Shown: positions 6,734 to 14,200, counted from the first letter of the stretch. The stretch is 14,596 nucleotides of DNA from Bacilli bacterium (GCA_900772095.1 CAAGQJ010000002.1:1-14596); one strand, 5' to 3'. The notes: generated by a model from the sequence alone, not told the origin. A program made the numbers and translations.

Positions 6734-7618
6734 TTACTTAAAACTGTCAAGTATTTCATAAAATTCTTTTGGAGCATCAACCTCAAAAAACAACTCCTCA
6801 TTAGTTACAGGATGAACAAATCTAATACTCTTAGAATGAAGCATCTGTCCAAAATCATTAAAAATCTTTCTATTTCCATAAACAGGGTCATTAACAACAG
6901 GATGCTTTATATAATCCATATGCACTCTTATTTGATGAGTTCTACCAGTTTCCAATTTACACTCTATCAAAGTTGCATCTTTAAATCTTTCCAAAACCTT
7001 AAAATGAGTAACAGAATCTTTACTATTTACATTTGTAACCGCATACTTTTGTCTATTATTTATATCTCTTCCAATCGGCGCATCTATCGTACCTTTATCA
7101 TGCATAATAATACCCCACACTAAAGCAAGATATTTTCTTTCCACTTCCTTATTCTTAATCATTAAAGAAAGCTTTTCATGAATTAAATCATTTTTAGCAA
7201 CAACCATAAGACCACTTGTATCCTTGTCAAGTCTATGTACAATTCCAGGTCTAATAGAATTACTATTACTAATACTATTAAAATGATATAAAAGACCATT
7301 AACTAAAGTATGATTATAATTGCCAACCGCCGGATGCACCACAACACCACTTTTCTTATTAATAATAGCTAAATAATCATCCTCATATACTATATTCAAA
7401 TCCATTTTTTCTTCTTCTAAATGAGTTACTTCCTCCTCTATATCTAAAATATCAATAACATCATTTACCTTTAATAAATAACTAGAACTTACTACATTAT
7501 TATTAACTAAAATCTTATTATCCTTAATAAACTTTTGAATCTTACTCCTAGAATAAAGAGTATTATCCTTCAAAAACTTATCAACTCTAATATTACCTTC
7601 TTCTACTATTATTCTCAT
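6734..7618 (-). CDS. rluD: Large-subunit rRNA pseudouridine synthase, RluA/RluD family (YlyB-like)
   Basis: It isomerises uridine to pseudouridine in rRNA. Residues 1-60 are an S4 RNA-binding domain (RVDKFLKDN, SRSKIQKFIKDNKILVN). The catalytic domain contains the motif HRLDKDTSGLMVVAKN with the catalytic aspartate D131. The later segment ECKLETGRTHQIRVH is also characteristic. The ATG at 7618 gives 294 aa and lies 8 bases after AGAGG; an ATG two codons earlier (7624) is too close to that site. It overlaps the end of lspA by 26 bases, so the two are translationally coupled, matching the lspA-ylyB pair of B. subtilis. Which uridine it modifies cannot be told from sequence. Confidence 0.94.
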   Translation of the reverse strand: MRIIVEEGNIRVDKFLKDNTLYSRSKIQKFIKDNKILVNNNVVSSSYLLKVNDVIDILDIEEEVTHLEEEKMDLNIVYEDDYLAIINKKSGVVVHPAVGNYNHTLVNGLLYHFNSISNSNSIRPGIVHRLDKDTSGLMVVAKNDLIHEKLSLMIKNKEVERKYLALVWGIIMHDKGTIDAPIGRDINNRQKYAVTNVNSKDSVTHFKVLERFKDATLIECKLETGRTHQIRVHMDYIKHPVVNDPVYGNRKIFNDFGQMLHSKSIRFVHPVTNEELFFEVDAPKEFYEILDSFK

Positions 7619-8057
7619 TTCCATTACCTCTTATCATATTTATTATCATTAATAACACACCAACACAAATAAACACATCTGCCATATTAAAAACTGGAAA
7701 ATCATAACCAAATATATTAAAACTTAAAAAATCAATAACACCATGATATACAATTCTATCAAACAAATTACCAACAATTCCTCCAATTAACAAAGAATAT
7801 GATAATTCTTCCAGAAAAGATAATGTATTACTAAACACATATTTAAATAAATAAACAAGTACTAAAACTGCCATTAATACAAAAATATAAGTAAACCCTT
7901 CAAAACTAGAAAAAGCTGCTCCCGTATTTTTAACCAAAACAATATTAAAAAAATTAGGTATTACTGTTATAACTTTATCATTATTAAGTACAAAAAGTTT
8001 ACTAACTAAATCAATTACAAAACATATAAAAGAAACTAAATAAATACGCTTTTTCAT
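7593..8057 (-). CDS. lspA: Lipoprotein signal peptidase (signal peptidase II)
   Basis: LspA removes the signal peptide of diacylglyceryl-modified prolipoproteins in the membrane. The 154-aa protein has four predicted membrane helices (about 4-24, 55-74, 84-100, 122-142). Family motifs are present: the first-helix aspartate DLVSK (16-20), VKNTGAAFS (42-50), GNLFDRI (96-102), and the catalytic aspartates D109 (VIDFL) and D127 (VFNMADVFI). The ATG at 8057 is preceded by GGGAG about 7 bases away. A TGTTATAAT extended -10 lies immediately upstream. The C-terminus is a polar, basic tail (NGNENNSRRR) whose coding region contains the rluD start. Confidence 0.96.
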   Translation of the reverse strand: MKKRIYLVSFICFVIDLVSKLFVLNNDKVITVIPNFFNIVLVKNTGAAFSSFEGFTYIFVLMAVLVLVYLFKYVFSNTLSFLEELSYSLLIGGIVGNLFDRIVYHGVIDFLSFNIFGYDFPVFNMADVFICVGVLLMIINMIRGNGNENNSRRR

Positions 8058-8075
8058 ATCTTTCTCCCAACTAAA

Positions 8076-8104
8076 ATTATAACAAAAAAAAGAACATAAT
8101 AAAA
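8076..8104 (-). promoter_or_regulatory. Extended -10 promoter of lspA-rluD
   Basis: On the minus strand TATAAT (8081-8076) is preceded by TG one base upstream (TGTTATAAT). The -35 at 17 bases is poor (TTTTAT, 8104-8099). The predicted start near 8069 gives a leader of about 12 nt, which just includes the ribosome binding site. Confidence 0.45.
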
Positions 8105-8114
8105 TAGTTTATGC

Positions 8115-8336
8115 TTAAATTTTAACCAAAATAACATCCTCACCTATTCTCTCTATTTTATCCCAACTAATTTCAGATTCTCCATCATTAGATTTAAATT
8201 TCAAAAACTTTCTATTACTTTCTATAACCAAAGAAATAAGTCTTCCATCACTATCCAATTTAACATCTATAATATTTCCTATTCTTCTACCACTTAAATC
8301 CACAATATCCTTATGTTGAAGTTCAGATAATCGCAT
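8115..8336 (-). CDS. ylmC: PRC-barrel domain protein, YlmC/YmxH family
   Basis: A 73-aa single-domain protein with a PRC-barrel-like pattern (MRLSELQHKDIVDL, GRRIGNIIDVKLD, then ISWDKIERIGEDVILVKI). Members are found near sporulation genes in Bacillota and some annotations call them sporulation proteins, but no molecular function is established. The ATG at 8336 follows AGGTGG about 6 bases upstream. It lies downstream of sigG in the same orientation, as in B. subtilis, although a reversed radical SAM gene now separates them. It may be read through into lspA, since I see no terminator in the 57-base gap. Confidence 0.85.
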   Translation of the reverse strand: MRLSELQHKDIVDLSGRRIGNIIDVKLDSDGRLISLVIESNRKFLKFKSNDGESEISWDKIERIGEDVILVKI

Positions 8337-8351
8337 ATAACCACCTAATAA

Positions 8352-8380
8352 ATTTTATTTAATCTATTTTTATTTATGAA
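8352..8380 (-). promoter_or_regulatory. Possible promoter of ylmC
   Basis: TTCATA (8380-8375; 4 of 6), 17 bases, TAAAAT (8357-8352; 5 of 6) on the minus strand. The implied leader is only about 9 nt. It overlaps the candidate promoter of the divergent radical SAM gene, so the two could compete. Confidence 0.33.
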
Positions 8381-8387
8381 AATTATG

Positions 8388-8393
8388 TATAAT
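8388..8393 (+). promoter_or_regulatory. Possible -10 element of the radical SAM gene
   Basis: A perfect TATAAT, but no good -35 is seen 16-18 bases upstream (best TATTTT, 8365-8370). The expected start near 8400 coincides with the GGTGA ribosome binding site (8400-8404). Confidence 0.3.
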
Positions 8394-8408
8394 AATGTTG
8401 GTGATTTT

Positions 8409-9290
8409 ATGATTTCGTATGAAAAATGTAATTTATGTCCACATAATTGTAACATAAATAGAAAAACAAGTACCGGTTACTGTAAAGCACTTGACAAGGT
8501 AAAAATATCAAAATATTGTCTATATATGTATGAAGAACCATGTATTTCAGGCAAAAACGGAAGTGGTACTGTATTCTTTTCAGGATGTAATATGAAATGT
8601 ATATACTGTCAAAATTATGAAATAAGTGAAAACTGTAAAGGAAAAACAGTAAACACAGAAGAACTTGTAAACATATTTTTGAAATTACAAACACAAGGAG
8701 CACACAACATCAATCTAGTAACTCCAACACACTTTGTACCAAGTATTATAAAAGCCCTAAAAATAGCCAAAAATAAAGGACTAAAAATACCAATAGTATA
8801 TAATACAAGCAGTTTTGAAAACATAGAAACAATCAAAGCATTAAATGGTTTAATAGACATATATTTACCAGATTTAAAATACTATAATGACATATACGCT
8901 GTAAAGTACTCAAAAAGCAAAAACTATTTTAACCATGCTTCACTTGCCATAGAAGAAATGTATAAACAAGTTGGAAAACCAGTATTTGATAAAAACGGCA
9001 TCTTAAAAAAAGGAGTTATTATAAGACACTTAATGTTACCTACTCTAAAAGACGACACCAAACAAATTATAAAATACATATATGATACATATAAAGATAA
9101 TGTCATAATAAGTATTATGAACCAATATACGCCAGTAAAACAATACAAATATGAAGAACTTAATAATAAAATAAAAGAAACTGACTACAACGAAATAATA
9201 AACTACGCATATGATTTAGGTATTAGAAATGCTTATGTTCAAGAAGGTGGCACAGTAGATACCAGTTTTATTCCAGATTGGGACTACTAA
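8409..9290 (+). CDS. Radical SAM protein, PflX-like (pyruvate formate-lyase activase homologue, COG1313)
   Basis: A 293-aa radical SAM protein with the iron-sulfur motif C60-x3-C64-x2-C67 (SGCNMKCIYCQN). A Cys-rich N-terminal segment (C7, C10, C14, C25, then C37 and C45) resembles the PflX-type proteins and may bind a second cluster. Other matching stretches are LVTPTHFVPSI, YNTSSFE, DIYLPDLKY and VIIRHLMLP, all typical of this group. The physiological substrate is unknown; activation of a glycyl radical enzyme is only inferred from homology. The ATG at 8409 is preferred because GGTGA lies 4 bases before it; in-frame ATGs at 8376 and 8385 have no ribosome binding site. It is oriented against all neighbours and interrupts the sigG-ylmC pair. 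Its stop codon abuts that of sigG. Confidence 0.88.
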   Translation: MISYEKCNLCPHNCNINRKTSTGYCKALDKVKISKYCLYMYEEPCISGKNGSGTVFFSGCNMKCIYCQNYEISENCKGKTVNTEELVNIFLKLQTQGAHNINLVTPTHFVPSIIKALKIAKNKGLKIPIVYNTSSFENIETIKALNGLIDIYLPDLKYYNDIYAVKYSKSKNYFNHASLAIEEMYKQVGKPVFDKNGILKKGVIIRHLMLPTLKDDTKQIIKYIYDTYKDNVIISIMNQYTPVKQYKYEELNNKIKETDYNEIINYAYDLGIRNAYVQEGGTVDTSFIPDWDY

Positions 9291-10061
9291 TTACATCATT
9301 TTCCTTATTCTAACTAAAGCATTTTTTTCAAGTCTAGATATCTGTGCCTGACTTATTCCTATTTCCTCTGCTATTTCCATTTGAGTTTTTCCTATAACAA
9401 ATCTCTGGTCTATTATATATTGCTCCCTATCAGACAATTTAGAAATAGCCTTATCAACTGCTAAAGAAATATCTAAATCCTTATTACAAGTCTTATCTTC
9501 AACTTGGTCAAATAAATATATGGTATCCCCACCATCGTTATAAATAGGCTGAAATAAACTAACTGGCTGTTTTAAAGAATCAAGTGCCACCAACACATCA
9601 AGTTCACTAACATCAAGTTCATTTGCTATTTCTAACGCACTCGGTTCATACCCCTTATTAGTTAAAAACTCATCTTTCACTCTCAAAGCCTTATAAGCAA
9701 TATCCTTAACACTACGACTTATCCTAATAGTACTATTATCCCTAATATATCTCTTTATTTCACCAAGTACCATAGGAACACAATAAGTAGAAAACTTAAC
9801 CCCATAAGATAAATCAAAATTATCAATTGCCTTCAAAAGCCCAACACACCCTATTTGAAATAAATCATCTAAATTCTCATTTCTCTTATTAAACTTTTTT
9901 AATATCGATAAAACAAGTTTTAAATTACCATTAACTAGTTCTTCACGAGCTAACTTATCACCACCTTTAAGCCTTTTAAATAAATCCTCCATCTCCAAAC
10001 TAGATAAAACCTTAATATCACTAGTATTAATTCCCGTAATATCAACTTTATGTATTGCCAT
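9291..10061 (-). CDS. sigG: RNA polymerase sporulation sigma factor SigG
   Basis: A sigma-70 family factor of 256 aa for late forespore transcription. The N-terminus (KVDITGINTSDIKVL, 5-19) matches the SigG-specific leader KVEICGVDTSKLPVL, which separates it from SigF and SigB. Region 2 runs from LVNGNLKLVLSI through DDLFQIGCVGLLKAIDNFD to FSTYCVPMVLGEIKRYIRD. Region 3 includes VSLFQPIYNDGGD (167-179). Region 4 ends with the helix-turn-helix TQMEIAEEIGISQAQISRLE (226-245). The ATG at 10061 has GGAGGG 6 bases before it; a longer in-frame start (10097) lacks one. I see no convincing sigma-A, sigma-F or sigma-G promoter in the 176-base gap upstream. Neither sigE nor spoIIGA is present upstream, unlike B. 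subtilis. Confidence 0.95.
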   Translation of the reverse strand: MAIHKVDITGINTSDIKVLSSLEMEDLFKRLKGGDKLAREELVNGNLKLVLSILKKFNKRNENLDDLFQIGCVGLLKAIDNFDLSYGVKFSTYCVPMVLGEIKRYIRDNSTIRISRSVKDIAYKALRVKDEFLTNKGYEPSALEIANELDVSELDVLVALDSLKQPVSLFQPIYNDGGDTIYLFDQVEDKTCNKDLDISLAVDKAISKLSDREQYIIDQRFVIGKTQMEIAEEIGISQAQISRLEKNALVRIRKMM

Positions 10062-10187
10062 ATTATCCCTCCACATACATATTGATATAAAAAACATTTT
10101 TTAATTCAAAATCTTAATTTTCATAAAATATATCTAACCGGACATAATAAATATAGTTAGTATTTAAAAGTTGGAAAAAGTTAATTA

Positions 10188-10216
10188 TAGACTTTACATC
10201 ATTAATTTGATAAAAT
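10188..10216 (+). promoter_or_regulatory. Promoter of the murJ-like gene
   Basis: TAGACT (10188-10193; 4 of 6), 17 bases, TAAAAT (10211-10216; 5 of 6), with an extended -10 TG (TGATAAAAT). The predicted start near 10223 falls at the AGGTGA ribosome binding site (10223-10228). Confidence 0.5.
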
Positions 10217-10237
10217 ACTATTAGGTGAATAACTATT

Positions 10238-11866
10238 ATGAAAAAAAATACGTTTATTGAAGGAACACTAATTGCAAGTATAGCAATAATTATAACAAAA
10301 ATACTAGGAGTACTATATGTAATACCATTTTACTCAATAATTGGTGAAGATGGGGGTGTACTTTATTCATATGCCTATAACATTTATAACTTATTTCTAA
10401 ACATATCAACTGCTGGAGTACCAATAGCCATTAGTATGATTATAAGTGAATATAGTGCCCTTAAAATGTTTGATGCAAAAGATAGAGCATATAAAATAGG
10501 AAAAAGAATTATATTTACAATTTCTTTCATAGCATTTCTAATTCTAATGATATTTGCAAACTCATTTGCTGGATACTACATAAAAGGAATAACCGGAGGA
10601 AACACAATCCAAGATATTGCACTAGTTATAAGAGCAATTTCACTATGCCTTTTAATAACTCCATTCCTAAGTGTTATTAGAGGTTATCTTCAAGGAAATA
10701 AATTCATGGCACCAAGTTCTATTAGCCAAGTAATTGAACAAATAGTAAGAATAATTGTAATCTTATTAGGGTCATACTTAGCTATCAATATTTTCCACCA
10801 AGAAGTAAAAATAGGAGTAGCAATAGCACTAACAGGAGCATTCCTAGGAGGCTTAATTGCATACTTATATTTAAAAATAAAAGTTAATAAAAATAAAAAA
10901 TTATTTGAAAAAATAGAAAAAAAAGATAATATATCAAACAAAGAAATAACAAAAAAAATAATAACATATTGTATACCACTTATTATAATATCAATAGTAA
11001 ATAACATATATGATTTAATAGACATGAAATTAATTATAAAAGGGCTATACAAAGTAGGATACGATGCTAAAACAAGTGAATTAATATCTAGTATTGTTTA
11101 CACTTGGGGACCAAAAATATGTATGATAATTATGGCTATAGCAATGGGATTAACAACCAGTCTAATACCACATATAGTAAGTAGTTATACAGAAGGTGAC
11201 ATTAAAGAAGCCAATAAAAAATTTAATCAAGCAATATCAACCATGATTATAACTAGCATTCCAATGGCTGTAGGACTTAGTATTTTATCTAATAATGTAT
11301 ACTTTATATTCTATGGAAACAGCATTTATGGAGGCTCTATTCTAAAATGCTTATCTATTTACACAATATTTTCAGGTACATTACTAGTAATAAATACTGC
11401 TTTACAAGGACTACAAAAATTCAAAATAATTTATATAAATACCATCGCAGGTCTAGTAATAAATACCATTTTAGACATACCAATGATTTTTCTATTACAC
11501 AAACTAGGATTACCAGACTATTACGGAACTATAGTAGCATCAATGATTGGATGTACAGTTTCATATATAATAGTTTTAATATACCTAAAGAAAAACTTAA
11601 AATTTGATTATAAGTTAGTATTAAATACAATTTATAAAACACTAGTACCAACCTTATCAATGATAATAGTACTACTCCTATTAAAACTAATACTACCAAT
11701 AACCAATAGCATAAACTTAGTATTTATAATAAAACTATTTATCTATATCATTCTAGGAGCCATAACTTACTTAACAACATCATACTATAATAAAAACTTA
11801 GAAAATGTATTTGGAACAGAATACATAAATAAAATATTGATAAAACTTCATCTAAAAAAATTATAA
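10238..11866 (+). CDS. murJ: MurJ/SpoVB family lipid II flippase (YtgP-like)
   Basis: A polytopic membrane protein of 542 aa in the MOP superfamily, which moves the lipid-linked peptidoglycan precursor across the membrane. About 14 hydrophobic segments are visible. The start (KKNTFIEGTLIASIAIIITK) and GEDGGVLYSYAYNIYNLFLN (36-55) resemble B. subtilis YtgP (MurJ) more than SpoVB, and IRGYLQGN (147-154) is a family hallmark. The ATG at 10238 has AGGTGA 9 bases upstream. It is transcribed divergently from sigG and ends at a 15-bp bidirectional hairpin. A SpoVB-type spore-cortex role cannot be excluded given the sigG neighbour, or other paralogues elsewhere in the genome. Confidence 0.87.
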   Translation: MKKNTFIEGTLIASIAIIITKILGVLYVIPFYSIIGEDGGVLYSYAYNIYNLFLNISTAGVPIAISMIISEYSALKMFDAKDRAYKIGKRIIFTISFIAFLILMIFANSFAGYYIKGITGGNTIQDIALVIRAISLCLLITPFLSVIRGYLQGNKFMAPSSISQVIEQIVRIIVILLGSYLAINIFHQEVKIGVAIALTGAFLGGLIAYLYLKIKVNKNKKLFEKIEKKDNISNKEITKKIITYCIPLIIISIVNNIYDLIDMKLIIKGLYKVGYDAKTSELISSIVYTWGPKICMIIMAIAMGLTTSLIPHIVSSYTEGDIKEANKKFNQAISTMIITSIPMAVGLSILSNNVYFIFYGNSIYGGSILKCLSIYTIFSGTLLVINTALQGLQKFKIIYINTIAGLVINTILDIPMIFLLHKLGLPDYYGTIVASMIGCTVSYIIVLIYLKKNLKFDYKLVLNTIYKTLVPTLSMIIVLLLLKLILPITNSINLVFIIKLFIYIILGAITYLTTSYYNKNLENVFGTEYINKILIKLHLKKL

Positions 11867-11882
11867 AATAAAAAACATAAAA

Positions 11883-11924
11883 ATAAAATAAATATAGGTA
11901 CCTAAATATCTATATTTATTTTAT
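11883..11924. terminator. Bidirectional terminator between convergent genes
   Basis: ATAAAATAAATATAG (11883-11897) is perfectly complementary to CTATATTTATTTTAT (11910-11924) around a 12-base loop. The stem is almost all A-T. On the minus strand it is followed by a T-rich run (TTTTTATGTTTTTT). On the plus strand the 3' arm itself is T-rich. It lies 16 bases past the murJ stop and 4 bases past the stop of the gene at 11928, so it can serve both. Confidence 0.7.
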
Positions 11925-11927
11925 GCC

Positions 11928-13022
11928 TTAAGAATGAAGATTTTTTACTTTATTAGATTTAAAATCAATAATACAAGAATCTTTAACATCACTAATATAA
12001 TCATCAACTTCTTGAGGTCTATTAGAAAACATAATATCACAAAATACTTTCTTAACATCCCTATAATGCTTTAAATCCCTAAAACTCAAACTCTTAGAAT
12101 CAAAAAATTTGCTAAAACTAAATACATCAAGAAAATCACTACTTAAATCATAATACGAACATAATTCTTCTTCCATATTATATTCCTTAGCCAAAATATA
12201 TAATATATCAAGCTCATGAAACATACAATTATTAAGAGAAATATACTTAGAAACTCTTTCATATAACATTTCATACCTTAAACTTTTCAAATTTTTCAAA
12301 TAAGTATCCCAATTACTCTTAATAAACTCAAGTTTCCTCTTCAAATTATCAAGTAAATATAAATGAGTAGTAACATAAGAACTAAGCATATCATCATACC
12401 TAGCCAAAAAATTAAGTAAATAATTATTTATACCTAACTCTTCCAATTCTTCAAAACTAGAAAATCTCTCATGAATTAATTGCTCAAAATCAATATCATT
12501 ATCATAAAAAATATCACTTATAAAATTAGAAGCAAAAAAATCTGAAACCCTAACACTAGAATAATAATCATCAAATATCACATAAAAACCCATTCCCATA
12601 TTTAATTTATTATTAACATCGCAAGACTTAACATTATCAAGTGCCACCTTATATTTAGTATAAAAAGCCATAAGAGAAAGCTTATACTTAATAAATTTAT
12701 CAACATCTCTCTTTTCTAAAATACTAGTTATAAGTATTGATAAATCAGCCTTTTCAAGTTCATTAGAAGAATAATTCATATAATTATCATAAACATCACA
12801 TATAAATGAAGTATCACTCTTAAACTTTAAAATAAGAAACTTAGCAAACTTATAATTACCTTTTACTACATCAGAACATAAATTATACATCCTTTTATCA
12901 TTTGTAAAATTAATCACACAAATCATAAATGCATAATCATTTTCCAATGCATCAATATCATAATTTTCTATATCGTCACCATTAACATAACTGGCAATAA
13001 CATCAATAGAATATTTTCCCAT
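11928..13022 (-). CDS. Hypothetical protein, predicted cytoplasmic and helical, with DUF4116-like segments
   Basis: I do not recognise this 364-aa protein. It has no signal peptide or membrane helix, is rich in D, S, Y, F and K, and looks largely helical. Near the N-terminus two consecutive segments (about 26-49, LENDYAFMICVIN and on; 52-76, VVKGNYKFAKFLI and on) resemble the short helical repeats of DUF4116 proteins (LKNDxEFVLxAVK type). That is a resemblance by eye only. The later part, including RKLEFIKSNWDTYLKNLKSL, could form coiled helices. The ATG at 13022 has AGGTGG 5 bases upstream; an in-frame GTG at 13031 lies inside that site. It has its own strong promoter and sits downstream of another unrecognised gene in the same direction. 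Confidence 0.8.
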   Translation of the reverse strand: MGKYSIDVIASYVNGDDIENYDIDALENDYAFMICVINFTNDKRMYNLCSDVVKGNYKFAKFLILKFKSDTSFICDVYDNYMNYSSNELEKADLSILITSILEKRDVDKFIKYKLSLMAFYTKYKVALDNVKSCDVNNKLNMGMGFYVIFDDYYSSVRVSDFFASNFISDIFYDNDIDFEQLIHERFSSFEELEELGINNYLLNFLARYDDMLSSYVTTHLYLLDNLKRKLEFIKSNWDTYLKNLKSLRYEMLYERVSKYISLNNCMFHELDILYILAKEYNMEEELCSYYDLSSDFLDVFSFSKFFDSKSLSFRDLKHYRDVKKVFCDIMFSNRPQEVDDYISDVKDSCIIDFKSNKVKNLHS

Positions 13023-13052
13023 ATAAACCACCTAAAATAAATAATTGCACCT

Positions 13053-13081
13053 ATTATACCACAATTACTTTGATTTGTCCA
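13053..13081 (-). promoter_or_regulatory. Promoter of the hypothetical gene ending at 11928
   Basis: TGGACA (13081-13076; 5 of 6), 17 bases, TATAAT (13058-13053) with extended -10 TG (TGGTATAAT) on the minus strand. The -35 lies within the last codons of the upstream gene. The predicted start is near 13046, with a leader of about 24 nt. Confidence 0.7.
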
Positions 13082-13982
13082 AATATTCCTCAAAATTTAA
13101 ATAAACATCATTATTTAATTTACTTTCTATTTGTAATAAAGTCTTATCCTTTTCCTCTCTTGTAACATCATATATAATCATATTTTGTTCTAATGTCATA
13201 CACTCATCACACAAATAACTAAGTTTATAATACAAATTATCATAATTATAATCATTTATAAACTTTTTAGAATTCATTATTTCTGAATTCTCTAACTTCT
13301 CTTTTAACTTTAATTTATCCTTTAAAACATAAACTATTTTAAACAAAGAATTATATTCATAACACTTATAATCATCATTAAGAACCATAGACACTATCCT
13401 ATCAGTATCAAAAATATTTAAACCCTTTTCTAAACCTAACCCAAAAGATGAAATATATCTTAATATACATATATTATTTTTATAAATTATCTGCCTTTTC
13501 TCTTTAAAAAAACCCGTTCTTTTATATATATAATTATCATGAATTTCATATTCATTATTGTAACTTTTTATTAAAGAACATAACGAATATGTAAGTATTT
13601 CTATTCCCTTAGGAGAATCCAAATTATATGTATGAGAAATTATTATTTTTCGATTAATCTTACTAATTTTAAATTTATTACTAAATTCATCATAAATTAC
13701 CAAAGGACTAGAAAAATATAAACCAGTACCATACTTATTTTCATTTTCTCTTAATATATCATTCAAAACTTCTACTGATAAAGTGTTCTTTTTAACAACA
13801 GAAACAATAGTTTCATAAGAATTACACAAAATAATCTCACAATTTTCTAAAGCCTCATAAATAATATTTTCGTATTGTAAGCCATAATATTTTATTAAAT
13901 TTGGAAGTATTTTACTTAAAGCATTTATTATCTTTTGGTCATAATTATATATTTTATTTATTTTATTCAAAAATAAATTCAT
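13065..13982 (-). CDS. Hypothetical protein, 305 aa
   Basis: I do not recognise this protein. It has no signal peptide or clear membrane helix and is very rich in N, K, I and Y. A central segment (about 86-158: GTGLYFSSPLVIYDE, IIISHTYNLDSPKGIEILTY, CSLIKSYNNEYEIHDN) looks like a folded domain. Its helix TYSLCSLIKSY occupies the position where a metallopeptidase-like relative would carry HExxH, but those residues are absent here; this comparison is inference. The C-terminal half is probably helical, with CDEC at 252-255 region. The ATG at 13982 follows GGTGGTGAT about 6 bases upstream. A promoter (14007-14034) and a terminator-like hairpin (14037-14066) precede it. The following gene has its own promoter and the two may act together. 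Confidence 0.75.
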   Translation of the reverse strand: MNLFLNKINKIYNYDQKIINALSKILPNLIKYYGLQYENIIYEALENCEIILCNSYETIVSVVKKNTLSVEVLNDILRENENKYGTGLYFSSPLVIYDEFSNKFKISKINRKIIISHTYNLDSPKGIEILTYSLCSLIKSYNNEYEIHDNYIYKRTGFFKEKRQIIYKNNICILRYISSFGLGLEKGLNIFDTDRIVSMVLNDDYKCYEYNSLFKIVYVLKDKLKLKEKLENSEIMNSKKFINDYNYDNLYYKLSYLCDECMTLEQNMIIYDVTREEKDKTLLQIESKLNNDVYLNFEEYLDKSK

Positions 13983-14006
13983 ATAATTATCACCACCTTA
14001 AAAAAT

Positions 14007-14034
14007 ATTATACATCATTCAAAAAGAAAAACAA
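14007..14034 (-). promoter_or_regulatory. Possible promoter of the 305-aa hypothetical gene
   Basis: TTGTTT (14034-14029), 16 bases, TATAAT (14012-14007) on the minus strand. The predicted start near 14000 gives a leader of about 18 nt. It lies directly after the terminator hairpin at 14037-14066. Confidence 0.45.
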
Positions 14035-14036
14035 AG

Positions 14037-14066
14037 AAAAAGAGAGTAATTTTTCAGATTACCCTC
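14037..14066 (-). terminator. Rho-independent terminator, possibly an attenuator
   Basis: On the minus strand GAGGGTAAT (14066-14058) pairs with ATTACTCTC (14050-14042), 9 bp with one G-U, around CTGAAAA, followed by five T. The 5' arm can alternatively be held in a smaller hairpin, AGATT-GAGGGT-AATCT (14071-14056), so the two structures exclude each other. It lies 146 bases past the stop of the gene at 14212. Confidence 0.75.
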
Positions 14067-14077
14067 AATCTATATGA

Positions 14078-14097
14078 ACGCTAAAAGCGATTAGCGT
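14078..14097. repeat. Perfect 7-bp hairpin
   Basis: ACGCTAA (14078-14084) and TTAGCGT (14091-14097) flank a 6-base loop. It is GC-rich for this region and has no T-run after it on either strand, so it is not a terminator by itself. It sits just upstream (minus sense) of the terminator at 14037-14066. Confidence 0.55.
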
Positions 14098-14176
14098 CTA
14101 CTACATTATATGAAACACATAAAATTTAGTTCCATTAATAAATTATACGTCATATTCAAAATATTATTACATTAAA

Positions 14177-14200
14177 CTATATTAACTTATAATAGTTCAT
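14177..14200 (-). CDS. Possible 7-residue leader peptide
   Basis: ATG at 14200 preceded by AAGGAG with 4 bases between, as strong a ribosome binding site as any in the window, yet the frame stops after MNYYKLI (TAG at 14179-14177). It lies between the MBL-fold gene and the hairpins at 14037-14097. It could be a leader peptide, the remnant of a lost gene, or chance. In the rest of 14067-14211 I see no other gene. Confidence 0.25.
   Translation of the reverse strand: MNYYKLI

Noticed and set aside
8407..9148. Three minus-strand open frames opposite the radical SAM gene
   Set aside because: They overlap each other and a clear CxxxCxxC protein on the other strand, and have no recognisable content.
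9291..10061. Alternative identity of the sigma factor as SigF or SigB
   Set aside because: The SigG-type N-terminus (VDITGINTSDIKVL) and VSLFQPIYNDGGD match SigG specifically.
10062..10140. Possible sigma-F or sigma-G promoter for sigG (TGAATT with CAATATG 18 bases later)
   Set aside because: The -10 matches the sigma-G consensus at only about 3 of 7 positions, and no sigma-F pattern was found. Not supportable as a feature.
10134..10160. Inverted repeat CTAAC...GTTAG between sigG and the murJ-like gene
   Set aside because: Only 5 bp with a 17-base loop; expected by chance.
10690..11607. Open frames opposite and within the MurJ-like gene
   Set aside because: They are by-products of AT-rich membrane-protein coding sequence, with no ribosome binding sites or motifs.
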